Part shown: positions 26,850 to 36,040 of the stretch, in pieces
Layout of the letters: the number at the start of each line of letters is the position of its first letter
How positions within the stretch are numbered: the stretch's first letter is position 1
Source of the DNA: Caryophanales bacterium UBA6449
GTDB lineage: Bacteria; Bacillota_I; Bacilli_A; RFN20; CAG-288
NCBI GenBank assembly: GCA_002437105.1
Contig: DJOB01000004.1
Coordinates: 243,496 to 307,495 of the forward strand
Length of the DNA: 64,000 nt
Direction of reading: 5' to 3'
Translations under genes and position numbers: made by a program
The notes under the pieces: generated by a model
What the model was told of the DNA's origin: nothing
Database searches by the model: none
The model's input: only the letters and a program-made list of their open reading frames with translations

Positions 26850-28118
26850 ATGGCACAGCAGATTTCAAAACCCCGCGGCACCATCGATATGGTCGGTGAT
26901 GACTACCGGGTCTATCTAGAGGTCGTCAAGCGCCTGCAGCGGCTGGCGGACAGCTACGGCTACGCGCCCGTGCAGATTCCCGCCTTCGAGGAGAGCGGGC
27001 TGTTCCTGCGCTCGGTGGGCGCGAGTTCGGACATCGTGAGGAAGGAGACGTTCGATCTGGTGAATAAGGGGTCGAGCAAGGACTACACCCTGCGTCCCGA
27101 GTTCACTGCGGGCATCGTGCGGGCGGTCATCGAGGACAAGCTGTTCGCGAATCCCGATACGCCGCTGCGCTACTCGTACTGGGGACCCGTCTACCGCTAC
27201 GAGCGCCCCGGCACAGGCCGGCTCCGGGAGTTCCGGCAGTTCGGTGTCGAGTGCTTCGACAGCAAGCTGGACTTCGTCTCCCAGAGCGAGATCTTGATCA
27301 TGGCCTATCGCGGCGCGCGAGCCATCGTCGATTCGGAGGGGCTGAAGCTGGTGGTCAACTACCTGGGCGGCCCCGAGGCGCGCCAGAGCTATCGGGCTGC
27401 TCTCGTCAACTACTTCCAGCCTCAGATCGGTCAGATGTGCGAGGACTGCCAGGCTCGTCTCACGCTGAATCCGCTGCGCATCCTGGACTGCAAGGTCCCC
27501 GAGGATCAGGCGCGGGTGGTCGGTGCGCCGCGGATCAAGGACTATCTGACCGCCGAGGACCAGGCGGAGTTCGCCGCCGTGCTCGCGGTGCTGACCAAGC
27601 TCGGCATCCCCTTCGCCGTCGACGATCGGCTGGTCCGAGGTCTCGACTACTACACGGGAACCGTCTTCGAGATCAAGGATGACAACGCTCCTGAGTTCGG
27701 AGCCGTCGGTGGCGGTGGCAAGTACGCCGGACTGATGGCTCAGCTCGGTGGACCGGCGATGGAGGGAATGGGATTCGCCTTCGGAATCGACCGGCTGTTG
27801 GGTGCGGCGAAGGGACGGATCCAGGTCGGTGAGCGGAACGACTTCCTGGTCGTGCCCTGCGCCAAGACCAGCGCCTGCCAGATCCTCGCCGCTCAGGCGG
27901 CTGAGGTGATCCGCGAGCACGGCCACCAGGCCGTGACTCCTTCCCTGAGCAAGGGACTCAAAGGCTGCTTCAAGCAGGCCCAGCGGATGGCGAGCCGCTT
28001 CATGGTGATGGTCAACGAGGACCTCAGCTTCGAGCTGAAGGATCTGGACAAGCGAGTCCAGGTCCATGCGGACGATCTGGATGCGCTGATGCAGATGATC
28101 GGAAAGGAGAGCGAATAA
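26850..28118 (+). CDS. hisS: Histidyl-tRNA synthetase
   Basis: HisRS charges tRNA-His. The 422 residues carry class II motif 2 (GPVYRYERPGTGRLREFRQFGVE), both histidine-binding motifs (VRGLDYYTGTVFEI) and motif 3 (GMGFAFGIDRLL), then the C-terminal anticodon-binding domain (FLVVPCAKTSACQILA onward). AAGGAT lies upstream of the ATG. aspS begins one base after its stop, the conserved hisS-aspS pair of Bacilli. Confidence 0.97.
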   Translation: MAQQISKPRGTIDMVGDDYRVYLEVVKRLQRLADSYGYAPVQIPAFEESGLFLRSVGASSDIVRKETFDLVNKGSSKDYTLRPEFTAGIVRAVIEDKLFANPDTPLRYSYWGPVYRYERPGTGRLREFRQFGVECFDSKLDFVSQSEILIMAYRGARAIVDSEGLKLVVNYLGGPEARQSYRAALVNYFQPQIGQMCEDCQARLTLNPLRILDCKVPEDQARVVGAPRIKDYLTAEDQAEFAAVLAVLTKLGIPFAVDDRLVRGLDYYTGTVFEIKDDNAPEFGAVGGGGKYAGLMAQLGGPAMEGMGFAFGIDRLLGAAKGRIQVGERNDFLVVPCAKTSACQILAAQAAEVIREHGHQAVTPSLSKGLKGCFKQAQRMASRFMVMVNEDLSFELKDLDKRVQVHADDLDALMQMIGKESE

Positions 28119-28119
28119 G

Positions 28120-29850
28120 ATGCTTAGAACTAGAACTTGTGGTGAACTGAGGAAGGCGAATGTCGGCGAGGAGGTCTACCTCTGCGGCTGGGTGAGCAAG
28201 ATCCGCAATCTGGGAGCCCTCTGTTTTGTCGACCTGCGCGATACCTACGGTATCACTCAGCTCAATATCGCGCCGGCGTACTTCGAGGCGCACCGGCTGC
28301 ACAACGAGTACTGCGTGCGGGTGCACGGCAAGGTGCAGCTCCGCGCCTCCGTCAACCCTGAGATCCCGACCGGCGATATCGAGATCGCCGTCTCCGACTA
28401 TCAGATCCTCTCCGAATCCAAGCAGACGCCCTTCCTGATCGCCGATAAGACGGATGCGCTGGAGGATACCCGGCTCAAGTGGCGCTACCTCGATCTGCGT
28501 CGCCCCGTGCTCCAGCATGCGCTGAAGGTGCGGGATATCGCCCTCACCGCGGCGCGCGAGTATCTGCACAGTCTCCACTTCAACGAGATCGAGACCCCCA
28601 CGCTGATCAAGTCGACTCCCGAGGGGGCCCGCGACTATCTGGTGCCGTCGAGGACCTACCCCGGGAAGTTCTATGCGCTGCCCCAGTCCCCTCAGCTCTA
28701 CAAGCAGCTGCTGATGGTGGCCGGCATGGATAAGTACTTCCAGATCGCCCGCTGCTACCGCGATGAGGATCAGCGCGCCGATCGTCAGCCCGAGTTCGAT
28801 CAGATCGATGTAGAGATGTCTTTCTGTGATCGCGAGGATGTCCTGAAGGTGATCGAGGGGCTGGTGAAGCACATCTTCAAGGTGGCCGGCAACATCGATC
28901 TACCCGCGTTCCAGCGCGTCACCTATGCCGATGCGATCAACTTGTATGGCTCGGATAAACCCGATCTGCGCTACGGCATGCTGCTGAAGGATGTCTCCTT
29001 CTTGGCTGAATCCGGCTTCCAGGCGTTCCAGGGCTGCTCCGTGCGCGCCTTGGTCGTGCCCGGCAAGGCGGAGGAGTGCTCGCGCAAGCGGATGGCCGAG
29101 AACGAGGAGCTGTCCAAGAAGTTCCGCGTGCCCCATCTGATGCACGCGAAGAGGGAGAACGGGCAGTGGGTCTGCTCCGCTTTCAAGTTCTTCTCGGCGG
29201 CGAGCCTCGCCCAGCTGTCTCAGGTGCTGGGCGGACAGGATGGCGACCTGGCAATCATCGCGGCGAACCGCGACTACGAGCGGGCCTGCACCGCGCTTGG
29301 TGCCCTGCGCGTCAAGTACGCTAACGAGATGGGTCTCCGGGATCCGCACGTCTATCGGCCCTGTTTCGTCATCGATTGGCCGCTGTTCGCCAAGACCGAC
29401 ACCGGCTACGAGGCGCTCTCCAATCCTTTCACCTCGCCCGTGCCCGAGGATATGCACCTGCTCTGGGAGAAGCCCGAGGCTATCCGCTCGACCTCTTACG
29501 ATACGGTCCTGAACGGTCAGGAGCTCTCTTCCGGTGCTATCAGGATCTTCGATAAGAAGGCCCAGTGGCGCGTGTTCGAGATCCTCGGTCTCACTGAGCA
29601 GGACATCGCCGAGCGCTTCGGCTTCTTCGTCGATGCTTTCGACTACGGCTTCCCTCCCGAGGGCGGCTTCGGTATCGGTGTCGAGCGTCTGATGATGGAG
29701 CTTCTGGGCGACGAGAACATCCGCGATGTGGTCGCCTTCCCCAAGAACCTGATGGCCTACGAACCCATGTCCGCCTGCCCGGATGTGGTGCCCACTTCGA
29801 GCCTCGATATCCTCGGCATCCAGCTCAAGGGTAAGGAGAAGAGCGAGTGA
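28120..29850 (+). CDS. aspS: Aspartyl-tRNA synthetase
   Basis: AspRS charges tRNA-Asp. The 576 residues show an N-terminal OB-fold anticodon-binding domain (CGWVSKIRNLGALCFVDLRD), the class IIb core with motif 2 (FQIARCYRDEDQRADRQPEFDQID), the GAD insertion domain typical of bacterial AspRS in the middle, and motif 3 (GGFGIGVERLMMELL). GGCATQ-type and discriminating features were not assessed, and no amidotransferase (gatCAB) is in view. It is translationally linked to hisS upstream and overlaps the helicase start by four bases. Confidence 0.96.
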   Translation: MLRTRTCGELRKANVGEEVYLCGWVSKIRNLGALCFVDLRDTYGITQLNIAPAYFEAHRLHNEYCVRVHGKVQLRASVNPEIPTGDIEIAVSDYQILSESKQTPFLIADKTDALEDTRLKWRYLDLRRPVLQHALKVRDIALTAAREYLHSLHFNEIETPTLIKSTPEGARDYLVPSRTYPGKFYALPQSPQLYKQLLMVAGMDKYFQIARCYRDEDQRADRQPEFDQIDVEMSFCDREDVLKVIEGLVKHIFKVAGNIDLPAFQRVTYADAINLYGSDKPDLRYGMLLKDVSFLAESGFQAFQGCSVRALVVPGKAEECSRKRMAENEELSKKFRVPHLMHAKRENGQWVCSAFKFFSAASLAQLSQVLGGQDGDLAIIAANRDYERACTALGALRVKYANEMGLRDPHVYRPCFVIDWPLFAKTDTGYEALSNPFTSPVPEDMHLLWEKPEAIRSTSYDTVLNGQELSSGAIRIFDKKAQWRVFEILGLTEQDIAERFGFFVDAFDYGFPPEGGFGIGVERLMMELLGDENIRDVVAFPKNLMAYEPMSACPDVVPTSSLDILGIQLKGKEKSE

Positions 29851-31193
29851 GCGAGATCACTTTCGCCTCTCTCAGTCTCAGCCCGGCGGTTTTGGCGGGT
29901 CTGGCTTCCCTCCAGCTGAAGCCTCTTTCGCCGGTCGAGAGCAAGGCGATACCCGCCCTCCTGGCGGGCCGGAGTGCCGTGGTCCTCTCCCCGACAGGAT
30001 CGGGTAAGACTTTCTCCTATCTCATCCCTATTCTGGATTCGCTCGCGCGGGACGGGGTCGGATACGGCACCGTCGCCATCGTGGTCGTGCCCACGGTCGC
30101 GCTGGGCTTTCAGGTGCGCGACACGCTGGAGGGACTGGCCCGGACCTGCGGTCTGCGCGGCTTCACCTCCCGTTTCTTCTCCTCCTCCAAGGAGGCGGAG
30201 AGCGGGCGGATCGTCCCCGATGTCGCCATCCTGACCCCTCAGCTGTTCAAACCTTTCACCAAGGCCATCGATACCAAGAAGGTGCAGCGCGTCATCTTCG
30301 ACGAGGGTGACATGATCCTCTTCGACGGTTTCCTCGATGAGATGGAGCAGGCCTGCCAGATGATTCCCAATGCGCGCAAATCCTTCTTCTCCGCTTCGCT
30401 GGGCAGCCAGTGGCTCACCCGCGTCAAGCGGATGTGCCACGCGGAGGAGATCATCGATATCTCGCAGGGGCGCATCAACGGGGCCAATATCCGGCACATC
30501 CTGGTCGATCTACGGGGCGCTAAGAGGTCCGAGGGACTCCTGAAGCTTCTGAGTGCTCCGGAGGTCGCCGACGGTCGGACCATCGTCTTCGTCTCGCGCC
30601 GGGAGGAGCTCAAGCAGGTCGCCTACGATCTGAAGCGCGCTCACGTCCGGTTCGAGAGCATCAGCGGCGAGCTGGACAAGCGGGGGATCTCCAAGGTCAT
30701 CTCGGGCTTTGTCGACGGCGATTTCCAGGTGCTTCTCGCGACTGATTTCGCCTCGCGCGGCCTGGATCTTCCCGAGGTCAAGTCGGTCATCTCCTATACC
30801 CTCCCCATCGATCAGGGCTACTATTTCCACCGGGCGGGTCGCTCCGGTCGTTTCGATGCTCCCGGCACCTCCTATGTCCTCTGCGGCAAGGAGGATCTGA
30901 CGGAGTGCCGCGCGCTGCAGCGGAAGGGGGCGGGCTTCACTTTCATGGCGGTGAAGAAGGACGGGGTCTCCAGCGTCAAGTCGGCCCCGGTCAGCCACCT
31001 CAATCAGATCAAGGGGGAGAACTCCTATCTGACCAAGGCGATCGTCGAAGCGAAGCGGCGGTATCCTCTCGGTCACGTCAAGCCCGGCTACAAGAAGAAG
31101 ATCAAGACCGCGATCCGGGTGGCCAAGAGCAAGCACAAGAAGAAGATCCTCCGGACCAACCTGGGAAAGAAGGATCTGACCCATGGCGTCTGA
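29847..31193 (+). CDS. DEAD-box-family RNA helicase with divergent motifs (CshB-like)
   Basis: A 448-residue superfamily 2 helicase. Motif I is intact (SPTGSGKT, residues 48-55), motif II reads DEGD (152-155) in place of DEAD, motif III reads SAS in place of SAT, and motif VI is HRAGRSGR. The Q-motif glutamine appears to be Glu31. A lysine-rich tail ends the protein. Its position next to nfo matches cshB (yqfR) of Bacillus, a cold-associated RNA helicase. The start is GTG at 29847, overlapping the aspS stop. RNA unwinding in ribosome assembly or mRNA decay is likely but inferred. Confidence 0.85.
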   Translation: MSEITFASLSLSPAVLAGLASLQLKPLSPVESKAIPALLAGRSAVVLSPTGSGKTFSYLIPILDSLARDGVGYGTVAIVVVPTVALGFQVRDTLEGLARTCGLRGFTSRFFSSSKEAESGRIVPDVAILTPQLFKPFTKAIDTKKVQRVIFDEGDMILFDGFLDEMEQACQMIPNARKSFFSASLGSQWLTRVKRMCHAEEIIDISQGRINGANIRHILVDLRGAKRSEGLLKLLSAPEVADGRTIVFVSRREELKQVAYDLKRAHVRFESISGELDKRGISKVISGFVDGDFQVLLATDFASRGLDLPEVKSVISYTLPIDQGYYFHRAGRSGRFDAPGTSYVLCGKEDLTECRALQRKGAGFTFMAVKKDGVSSVKSAPVSHLNQIKGENSYLTKAIVEAKRRYPLGHVKPGYKKKIKTAIRVAKSKHKKKILRTNLGKKDLTHGV

Positions 31194-32070
31194 TCCGCGC
31201 TCCCTCGAGGCGGAAGCGGAGCTGGTTAACCCGCTCGGCTACCACGTGTCGCTCGCCAAACCCGATTATCTGCTCGGGTCGGTGCGGTGCGCCCTGGCGG
31301 GACGGGCGACAGCGCTGATGGTATTTTTGGGTTCGCCGCGGACGACGCGGCTCCCAGAGGCGGATTCGCTGAAGTGTCCCGAAGCTTTCGGGCTCTGGGA
31401 GGAGAAGGGCCGCGAGCGGAGGAACCTCGCGGTCCATTTTCCGTATATTATCAACCCCTCCTCTCCCGATCCGCAGAGCCGGATGCGGGCCCAGCAGGCT
31501 ATCAGGGCGGAGCTCCAGCTGATGGAGGAGTGCGGCCTGAGCCTCTGCTGTCTTCATCTCGGTTCGAGCCTGAACGGCGATCGGCTCGCCCTGGCCCGGC
31601 AGGGATTTCTGGAGCTCGCCCCGATCTTCGCCGAGTTCCCCGGGATCAGGATCGGAATCGAGAATATGGCGGGGAAGGGAAGCGAGGTCGGCGTGGGGCT
31701 GATGGAGATCAAGCTGCTCCTGGAGGCGGTCCCGCTTCCTAATGTCGGACTCTGTCTCGATACCTGCCACCTGTGGGATTCCGGTTTTCCCGTGGACGAT
31801 GTTCCGCTTTTGGAGCGGACGGTGGCGGAAACCATCGGTCTGGATAAGCTTTTTTTGATTCACCTGAACGATTCGGTCCATCCCCGTGGATCGCACCGCG
31901 ATAGGCACGCTAACCTGGGGAAGGGCTGCATCGGGTTCCGGCCGCTCTGTGCCATCGTGGCGAGCCCGGCTTTTCGCAGCGTGCCCAAGATACTCGAGAC
32001 TCCCGAGGCGGCGGGCGCTTCGACTCACGCACACGAGGTCGAGCTGCTGCGCAAGGGGGCGGGTCTCTGA
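31183..32070 (+). CDS. nfo: Endonuclease IV (AP endonuclease)
   Basis: Nfo cuts DNA at abasic sites in base-excision repair. The trinuclear zinc ligands can be followed in its 295 residues: VHFPYI, LHLG, IENMAGKG, LCLDTCH, LIHLNDS, DRHANLGKG and ETP. A typical TIM-barrel member. It starts inside the helicase gene (11-base overlap), and its stop overlaps the glycerate kinase start. The helicase-nfo pair is conserved in Bacilli. Confidence 0.95.
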   Translation: MASDPRSLEAEAELVNPLGYHVSLAKPDYLLGSVRCALAGRATALMVFLGSPRTTRLPEADSLKCPEAFGLWEEKGRERRNLAVHFPYIINPSSPDPQSRMRAQQAIRAELQLMEECGLSLCCLHLGSSLNGDRLALARQGFLELAPIFAEFPGIRIGIENMAGKGSEVGVGLMEIKLLLEAVPLPNVGLCLDTCHLWDSGFPVDDVPLLERTVAETIGLDKLFLIHLNDSVHPRGSHRDRHANLGKGCIGFRPLCAIVASPAFRSVPKILETPEAAGASTHAHEVELLRKGAGL

Positions 32071-33176
32071 TGCGGATCGCGCTGGCGCCCAATGCCTTCA
32101 AGGGCCGGATGACCGCTCTCCAGGCGGAGCGGGTGATGGCGGAGGCGGTGCGGGCGGTGGACCCGGACGCGGAGACCGTCGCCCTGCCCATCGCCGATGG
32201 CGGAGACGGAAGCCTAGCGATGCTCCAGGCGAATGGAGCGGGTTCGATCCGCGCTCTCGAGCTCGGAAACGGACTGAGCATCCCTTTCTTGGCGCTGAAA
32301 AATGGAGGTGCAGTCCTGGAGGTGGCTACGCTGGTCGGTCTCCATCAGCTGTCCGCTATACCGCTGGCCCAGCGGACCACGGCGCGAGTCGGTCTCGCCC
32401 TCGCTTCCCTCATCGATCAGGGCTATCGAGACATCTCGATCTGCCTGGGTGGCAGCGGCACCTGCGACTATGGTCTCGGGATGATAGGAGCCTTGGGTGG
32501 AACCTGTGCGGTCAGGGGTATGGAGTGCCCTCTCGGCGTCGATTCGGTGCGGGAGGCGGACCAGCTGAATCTGGAGCGTGTGCGTGTGAAACTGGAGGGG
32601 GTGTCGGTGCACGGTCTCTACGATGCGGCGGCTCCGCTGGTGGGTCCCTGGGGCGCGGCTCAGCTCTACGCTCCGCAGAAGGGGGCTGATCCCTATCTCG
32701 TCTCTCGGCTCGAGTCCTGCGGGAAGAAGCTTCTGTCTCTTCTCTATAGTGGAGAAGAGGATAGTTCGAGTCAGCCGGGCGACGGGGCGGCCGGGGGACT
32801 CGGTTTTGCGATCCGCGCGATGCTGGGTGGAGATCTGATTCCAGGCGCCTCCGCTCTCTTCGATCTCACCTCTCTCGAGGCGCGGCTGGCCGGGGTGGAC
32901 ATCCTCCTTACCGGAGAGGGACGGACCGATCGTCAGACGCTGCAGGGTAAAGGACCCGCTACGATCGTCCAGCGGGCTCGATCTTTGGGTATCCGGTGCT
33001 TCCTGGTCTCGGGCTCGATCGACCTCAGCGACCGGGAGCTGGCGGGGCTGGGGCTGTCCGGCTGGGAGAGGACGGGAAGGTCGGGGCGCAAACCCGCTTC
33101 CCCGGCGGAAGCGGCGGCGGATCTGAAGGTAGCCACCGCGGCACTCCTGCGTCGTATCCGAGAAAAAGATAGGTAA
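32070..33176 (+). CDS. Glycerate kinase (GlxK/GarK family)
   Basis: This 368-residue kinase phosphorylates glycerate (usually to 2-phosphoglycerate), joining lower glycolysis. Family signatures: N-terminal APNAFKGRMTALQAERVM, PIADGGDGSLAML, the central CLGGSGTCDYGLGM and the C-terminal LLTGEGRTDRQTLQGKGP. The TGATG overlap with nfo indicates co-translation, although there is no functional link to DNA repair. The organism's source of glycerate is not visible in the window. Confidence 0.92.
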   Translation: MRIALAPNAFKGRMTALQAERVMAEAVRAVDPDAETVALPIADGGDGSLAMLQANGAGSIRALELGNGLSIPFLALKNGGAVLEVATLVGLHQLSAIPLAQRTTARVGLALASLIDQGYRDISICLGGSGTCDYGLGMIGALGGTCAVRGMECPLGVDSVREADQLNLERVRVKLEGVSVHGLYDAAAPLVGPWGAAQLYAPQKGADPYLVSRLESCGKKLLSLLYSGEEDSSSQPGDGAAGGLGFAIRAMLGGDLIPGASALFDLTSLEARLAGVDILLTGEGRTDRQTLQGKGPATIVQRARSLGIRCFLVSGSIDLSDRELAGLGLSGWERTGRSGRKPASPAEAAADLKVATAALLRRIREKDR

Positions 33177-33191
33177 AGTTGCTGAAATCAT

Positions 33192-33220
33192 TTGCAGTTT
33201 AGTTAACTTTGTAATATTCT
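33192..33220 (+). promoter_or_regulatory. Possible promoter of rpmG-efp
   Basis: TTGCAG (33192-33197) and TATTCT (33215-33220) are spaced by 17 bases in an AT-rich stretch, 35 bases before rpmG. Both hexamers are imperfect. Confidence 0.4.
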
Positions 33221-33254
33221 ATTACACGCTATTTTTCAAAGTGAGGTAAACGAG

Positions 33255-33413
33255 ATGGCCGAAGCTAGAACTGAAATCACTCTTGTCTGCAGCGAGTGCA
33301 AGAGCGAGAACTACATCAACACCAAGAACAAGAGGACTCATGCTGCCAGGGTGGAGTGGAAGAAGTTCTGCCCCAAGTGCAACAAGTCCACTCTTCATAG
33401 AGAGAAGAAGTAG
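33255..33413 (+). CDS. rpmG: 50S ribosomal protein bL33, zinc-binding form
   Basis: A 52-residue basic protein starting MAEARTEITLVCSECKSENY and ending with a KCNKSTLHREKK tail, the bL33 pattern. Cys12, Cys15, Cys39 and Cys42 form the two CxxC pairs of the zinc-binding (C+) form. In Bacilli the C+ and C- forms are swapped according to zinc supply, so a C- paralogue elsewhere would be expected if this organism does the same. GTGAGGT lies upstream of the ATG. efp follows 14 bases later, probably in one transcript. Confidence 0.93.
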   Translation: MAEARTEITLVCSECKSENYINTKNKRTHAARVEWKKFCPKCNKSTLHREKK

Positions 33414-33427
33414 AGAGGTGAGAGAAA

Positions 33428-34000
33428 ATGGCTGATCTAATCGATTGCGGTGAGCTGACTCCCGGCAAGGTCTTCATCGACAAGGGCGAGCTGTACAGCG
33501 TCGTGGATATCGCCCACAACAAGACCGCGATGGCCAAGATGAAGCACAAGATCAAGGCCAAGAACCTGCGGACTGGCGCCATCGTCGAGATGATGAAGTT
33601 CGGCGGTGATCGGGTCGAGGCGGCCTTCCTGGACAAGGTCACCATGGAGTATCTGTATGCCGATGATGATTTCGGCTACTTCATGAACAAGGACACTTTC
33701 GATCAGATTCAGATTCCCAAGGAGCGCATCAAGTGGGAGCTGCAGTTCCTGGCTCCGAACTCCGATGTTGTCATCACCTATTTCGGAAGCGAGATCCTCG
33801 GAATCCAGCTGCCTGCGAAGGTCGCTCTGCAGGTCACCGATACCGACGACAATGCGGTAGCGGGTGATACGGTGAACCGCGCTACCAAGGATGCGGTGCT
33901 CGAGACGGGATTTAAGCTCCGTGTTCCCCTCTTCGTCAAGCAGGGTGAGAAGGTCATCGTCCGGACCGATACGGGCGAGTACGATTCCCGTACCAAGTAG
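33428..34000 (+). CDS. efp: Elongation factor P with atypical loop tip
   Basis: EF-P rescues ribosomes stalled at polyproline stretches. The 190 residues comprise the N-terminal KOW-like domain (LTPGKVFIDKGELYSVVDIAH) and two OB-fold domains (GGDRVEAAFLD, DFGYFMNKDTFDQI; PLFVKQGEKVIVRTDTGEYDSR), an intact family length. The loop that normally presents a modified Lys or Arg (PGKG or PGRG in most species) reads NKTAMAKMK. A gapless alignment with E. coli EF-P places Met35 at the Lys34 position. GAGGTGAGAG precedes the start. A terminator follows directly. Confidence 0.92.
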   Translation: MADLIDCGELTPGKVFIDKGELYSVVDIAHNKTAMAKMKHKIKAKNLRTGAIVEMMKFGGDRVEAAFLDKVTMEYLYADDDFGYFMNKDTFDQIQIPKERIKWELQFLAPNSDVVITYFGSEILGIQLPAKVALQVTDTDDNAVAGDTVNRATKDAVLETGFKLRVPLFVKQGEKVIVRTDTGEYDSRTK

Positions 34001-34006
34001 TTATCT

Positions 34007-34032
34007 AGCTCCTCGCGAGAGGAGCTTTTTTC
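34007..34032 (+). terminator. Terminator of rpmG-efp
   Basis: AGCTCCTC and GAGGAGCT pair perfectly around a GCGA loop, followed by TTTTTT, seven bases past the efp stop. Confidence 0.92.
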
Positions 34033-34108
34033 GTTTCCGGCTCTTTCCGACTGTAGAAAGGTGCCCGGTGTTGTAGAATATCCATTGTTTTAAAAAAGGA
34101 GTTTTAAA

Positions 34109-36028
34109 ATGGAAGAAAAGGAATTCTCTTGTCGTCCGCAGGACGACCTCTACACCGCGGTGAATGGCGAGTGGCTCAAGCACGCGGTCATCCCGGGCGA
34201 CCAGGCGACCGTCGGCGGTTTCACGGATCTCGCCATGGGTGTCGAGAAGATCATGATGGCGGATTTCGCTCGCTTCGCTAAGGAGGGAGCTGAGGTGCCT
34301 TCCGAGCTGGTCAGGTCGATCCGTCTCTACCGCAAGGCGCTGGATGTGGAGACCAGGGAGAAGGTCGGTCTGACCCCGATCGCTGGCGGCATCGCCCTGC
34401 TTCAGGGGATCCACGAGCTGGCCGATGTCTCCAAGCAGGCTCTGGCCCTGAAGGCCGAGCATGTCGCGCTGCCCTTCAGCGCTTTTGTCGATGTCGATGC
34501 TAAGGATTCCGATCACTACGCGATCACCTGTATGGGACCTAGCACCATCCTGCCCGACACTTCCTTCTATAAGGATCTGCAGGCGAGCGGCGGTGCGGCG
34601 CTGATGCAGGTCTGGAAGGACATGGCGGTCAAGCTCCTGAGCCAGGCCCCCGGGATCGATGCGGCTAAGGCGGCCAGCATCGCGGATGGCGCGCTCCGCT
34701 TCGATGCCCTGATCGCGACCAAGGTCAAGTCCTCCGTCGAGTGGGCCGATTCCATTGCGGCCTACAATCCCACCACGCTCGGTGAGGCGGCCAAGCAGCT
34801 CGTGGGCTTCGATCTGGCGGGATATTTTGCCCACCGGTTCCATGTGACCGAGGCGAACACCAAGGTCATCTTCGCGGAGACCCGGTACTTCGCTAGCTTC
34901 GGCGAGATCTTCAATGCCAAGACCCTGCCCGACTACGTCGACTGGGCTCTGGCGAAACTCGTCATCCTCGCGGCGGGCTTTGCCTCCGAGGCGCAGAGGA
35001 TCCAGGCTTCTACCTTCCGTCGTACCATGTACGGAATCAAGGAGGCGGCCCCGCTGGAGAAGTATGCGTATCGTACCGCGGACTCCTTCTTCGCGGATCT
35101 AGACGGTATCTACTATGGCAAGACCTATTTCGGTGCGAAGGCGAAGGAGGATGTGACCACCATCGCCAAGGATATCATCAAGGCCTACGGCAAGCGGATC
35201 GCCAGCAAGCAGTGGCTCTCTCCCGCCACCCGGAAGATGGCGCAGGTCAAGCTCTCGACCATGGTGCTCAAGCTCGGATATCCCGAGAAGGTGAGCCCCG
35301 TGTTCCAGCAGATCACCGTCGACGAGGACGACTGCTTCATGACTGCCATCTTCAAGATCCTGAACGTGAGCGGCAAGTATTCCGATTCCCTGTTGGGTAA
35401 AGTGGTCGATCGCTCACTCTGGGTCATGCCCGCTCATCTGGTGAACGCCTGCTACAACCCCACCTCTAACGATCTCACCTTCCCCGCGGCGATCCTCCAG
35501 GCTCCCTTCTACTCCATCGAGCAGACGCGCGCCGAGAACCTCGGCGGTATCGGCACGGTCATCGGACACGAGATCTCGCACGCTTTCGATAATAATGGTG
35601 CCCAGTTCGATGAGAAGGGCAACATCCACAACTGGTGGACTGAGGACGACTATAAGAACTTCCGTTCGATGATCAAGGCGGAGACCGAGCAGTTCGATCA
35701 CCTGCCTCTGTGCGGCAGCTTCACCTCGGGTGAACTGATCGTCTCCGAGTCCGTGGCTGACAATGGAGGTATGGGTGTCTCCCTCGAGGTCGCTCACGAG
35801 GAGGGAGTCACCGACTTCAAGCCCTTCTTCATCAACTTCGCTAGGATCTGGTGCATGAAGGCGCATGACGGTTATACTCTGACCCTGCTGAAGACCGATG
35901 TTCACGCGCCCAACTACTGGCGGGCGAACATGCAGCCCCGGAACTTCCCCGAGTGGTATGAGGCCTTCGGAGTGAAGCCGACCGACAAGATGTATCTGCC
36001 GGTCGAAAAGCGGGTTTCCATCTGGTAG
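34109..36028 (+). CDS. pepO: M13-family zinc metallopeptidase (PepO/neprilysin-like)
   Basis: A 639-residue M13 oligopeptidase. The zinc motif HEISH gives His487, Glu488 and His491; the third ligand and partner are Glu547 and Asp551 in ESVAD. The VNACYNPTSNDLTFPAAILQ stretch and the C-terminal NMQPRNFPEWYEAFGV match the family. There is no signal peptide or membrane anchor, so like lactococcal PepO it probably trims peptides in the cytoplasm. It may supply amino acids from imported oligopeptides. AAAGGAG precedes the start by 8 bases. yneF follows 12 bases later. Confidence 0.93.
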   Translation: MEEKEFSCRPQDDLYTAVNGEWLKHAVIPGDQATVGGFTDLAMGVEKIMMADFARFAKEGAEVPSELVRSIRLYRKALDVETREKVGLTPIAGGIALLQGIHELADVSKQALALKAEHVALPFSAFVDVDAKDSDHYAITCMGPSTILPDTSFYKDLQASGGAALMQVWKDMAVKLLSQAPGIDAAKAASIADGALRFDALIATKVKSSVEWADSIAAYNPTTLGEAAKQLVGFDLAGYFAHRFHVTEANTKVIFAETRYFASFGEIFNAKTLPDYVDWALAKLVILAAGFASEAQRIQASTFRRTMYGIKEAAPLEKYAYRTADSFFADLDGIYYGKTYFGAKAKEDVTTIAKDIIKAYGKRIASKQWLSPATRKMAQVKLSTMVLKLGYPEKVSPVFQQITVDEDDCFMTAIFKILNVSGKYSDSLLGKVVDRSLWVMPAHLVNACYNPTSNDLTFPAAILQAPFYSIEQTRAENLGGIGTVIGHEISHAFDNNGAQFDEKGNIHNWWTEDDYKNFRSMIKAETEQFDHLPLCGSFTSGELIVSESVADNGGMGVSLEVAHEEGVTDFKPFFINFARIWCMKAHDGYTLTLLKTDVHAPNYWRANMQPRNFPEWYEAFGVKPTDKMYLPVEKRVSIW

Positions 36029-36040
36029 AGGAAAGCAAAA

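Noticed and set aside
24412..26868. An 818-residue minus-strand open frame across apt-rel
   Set aside because: It mirrors the rel reading frame, is rich in Asp/Val/Leu/His and has no domains; similar antisense frames cover thrS, parE, leuS and lon.
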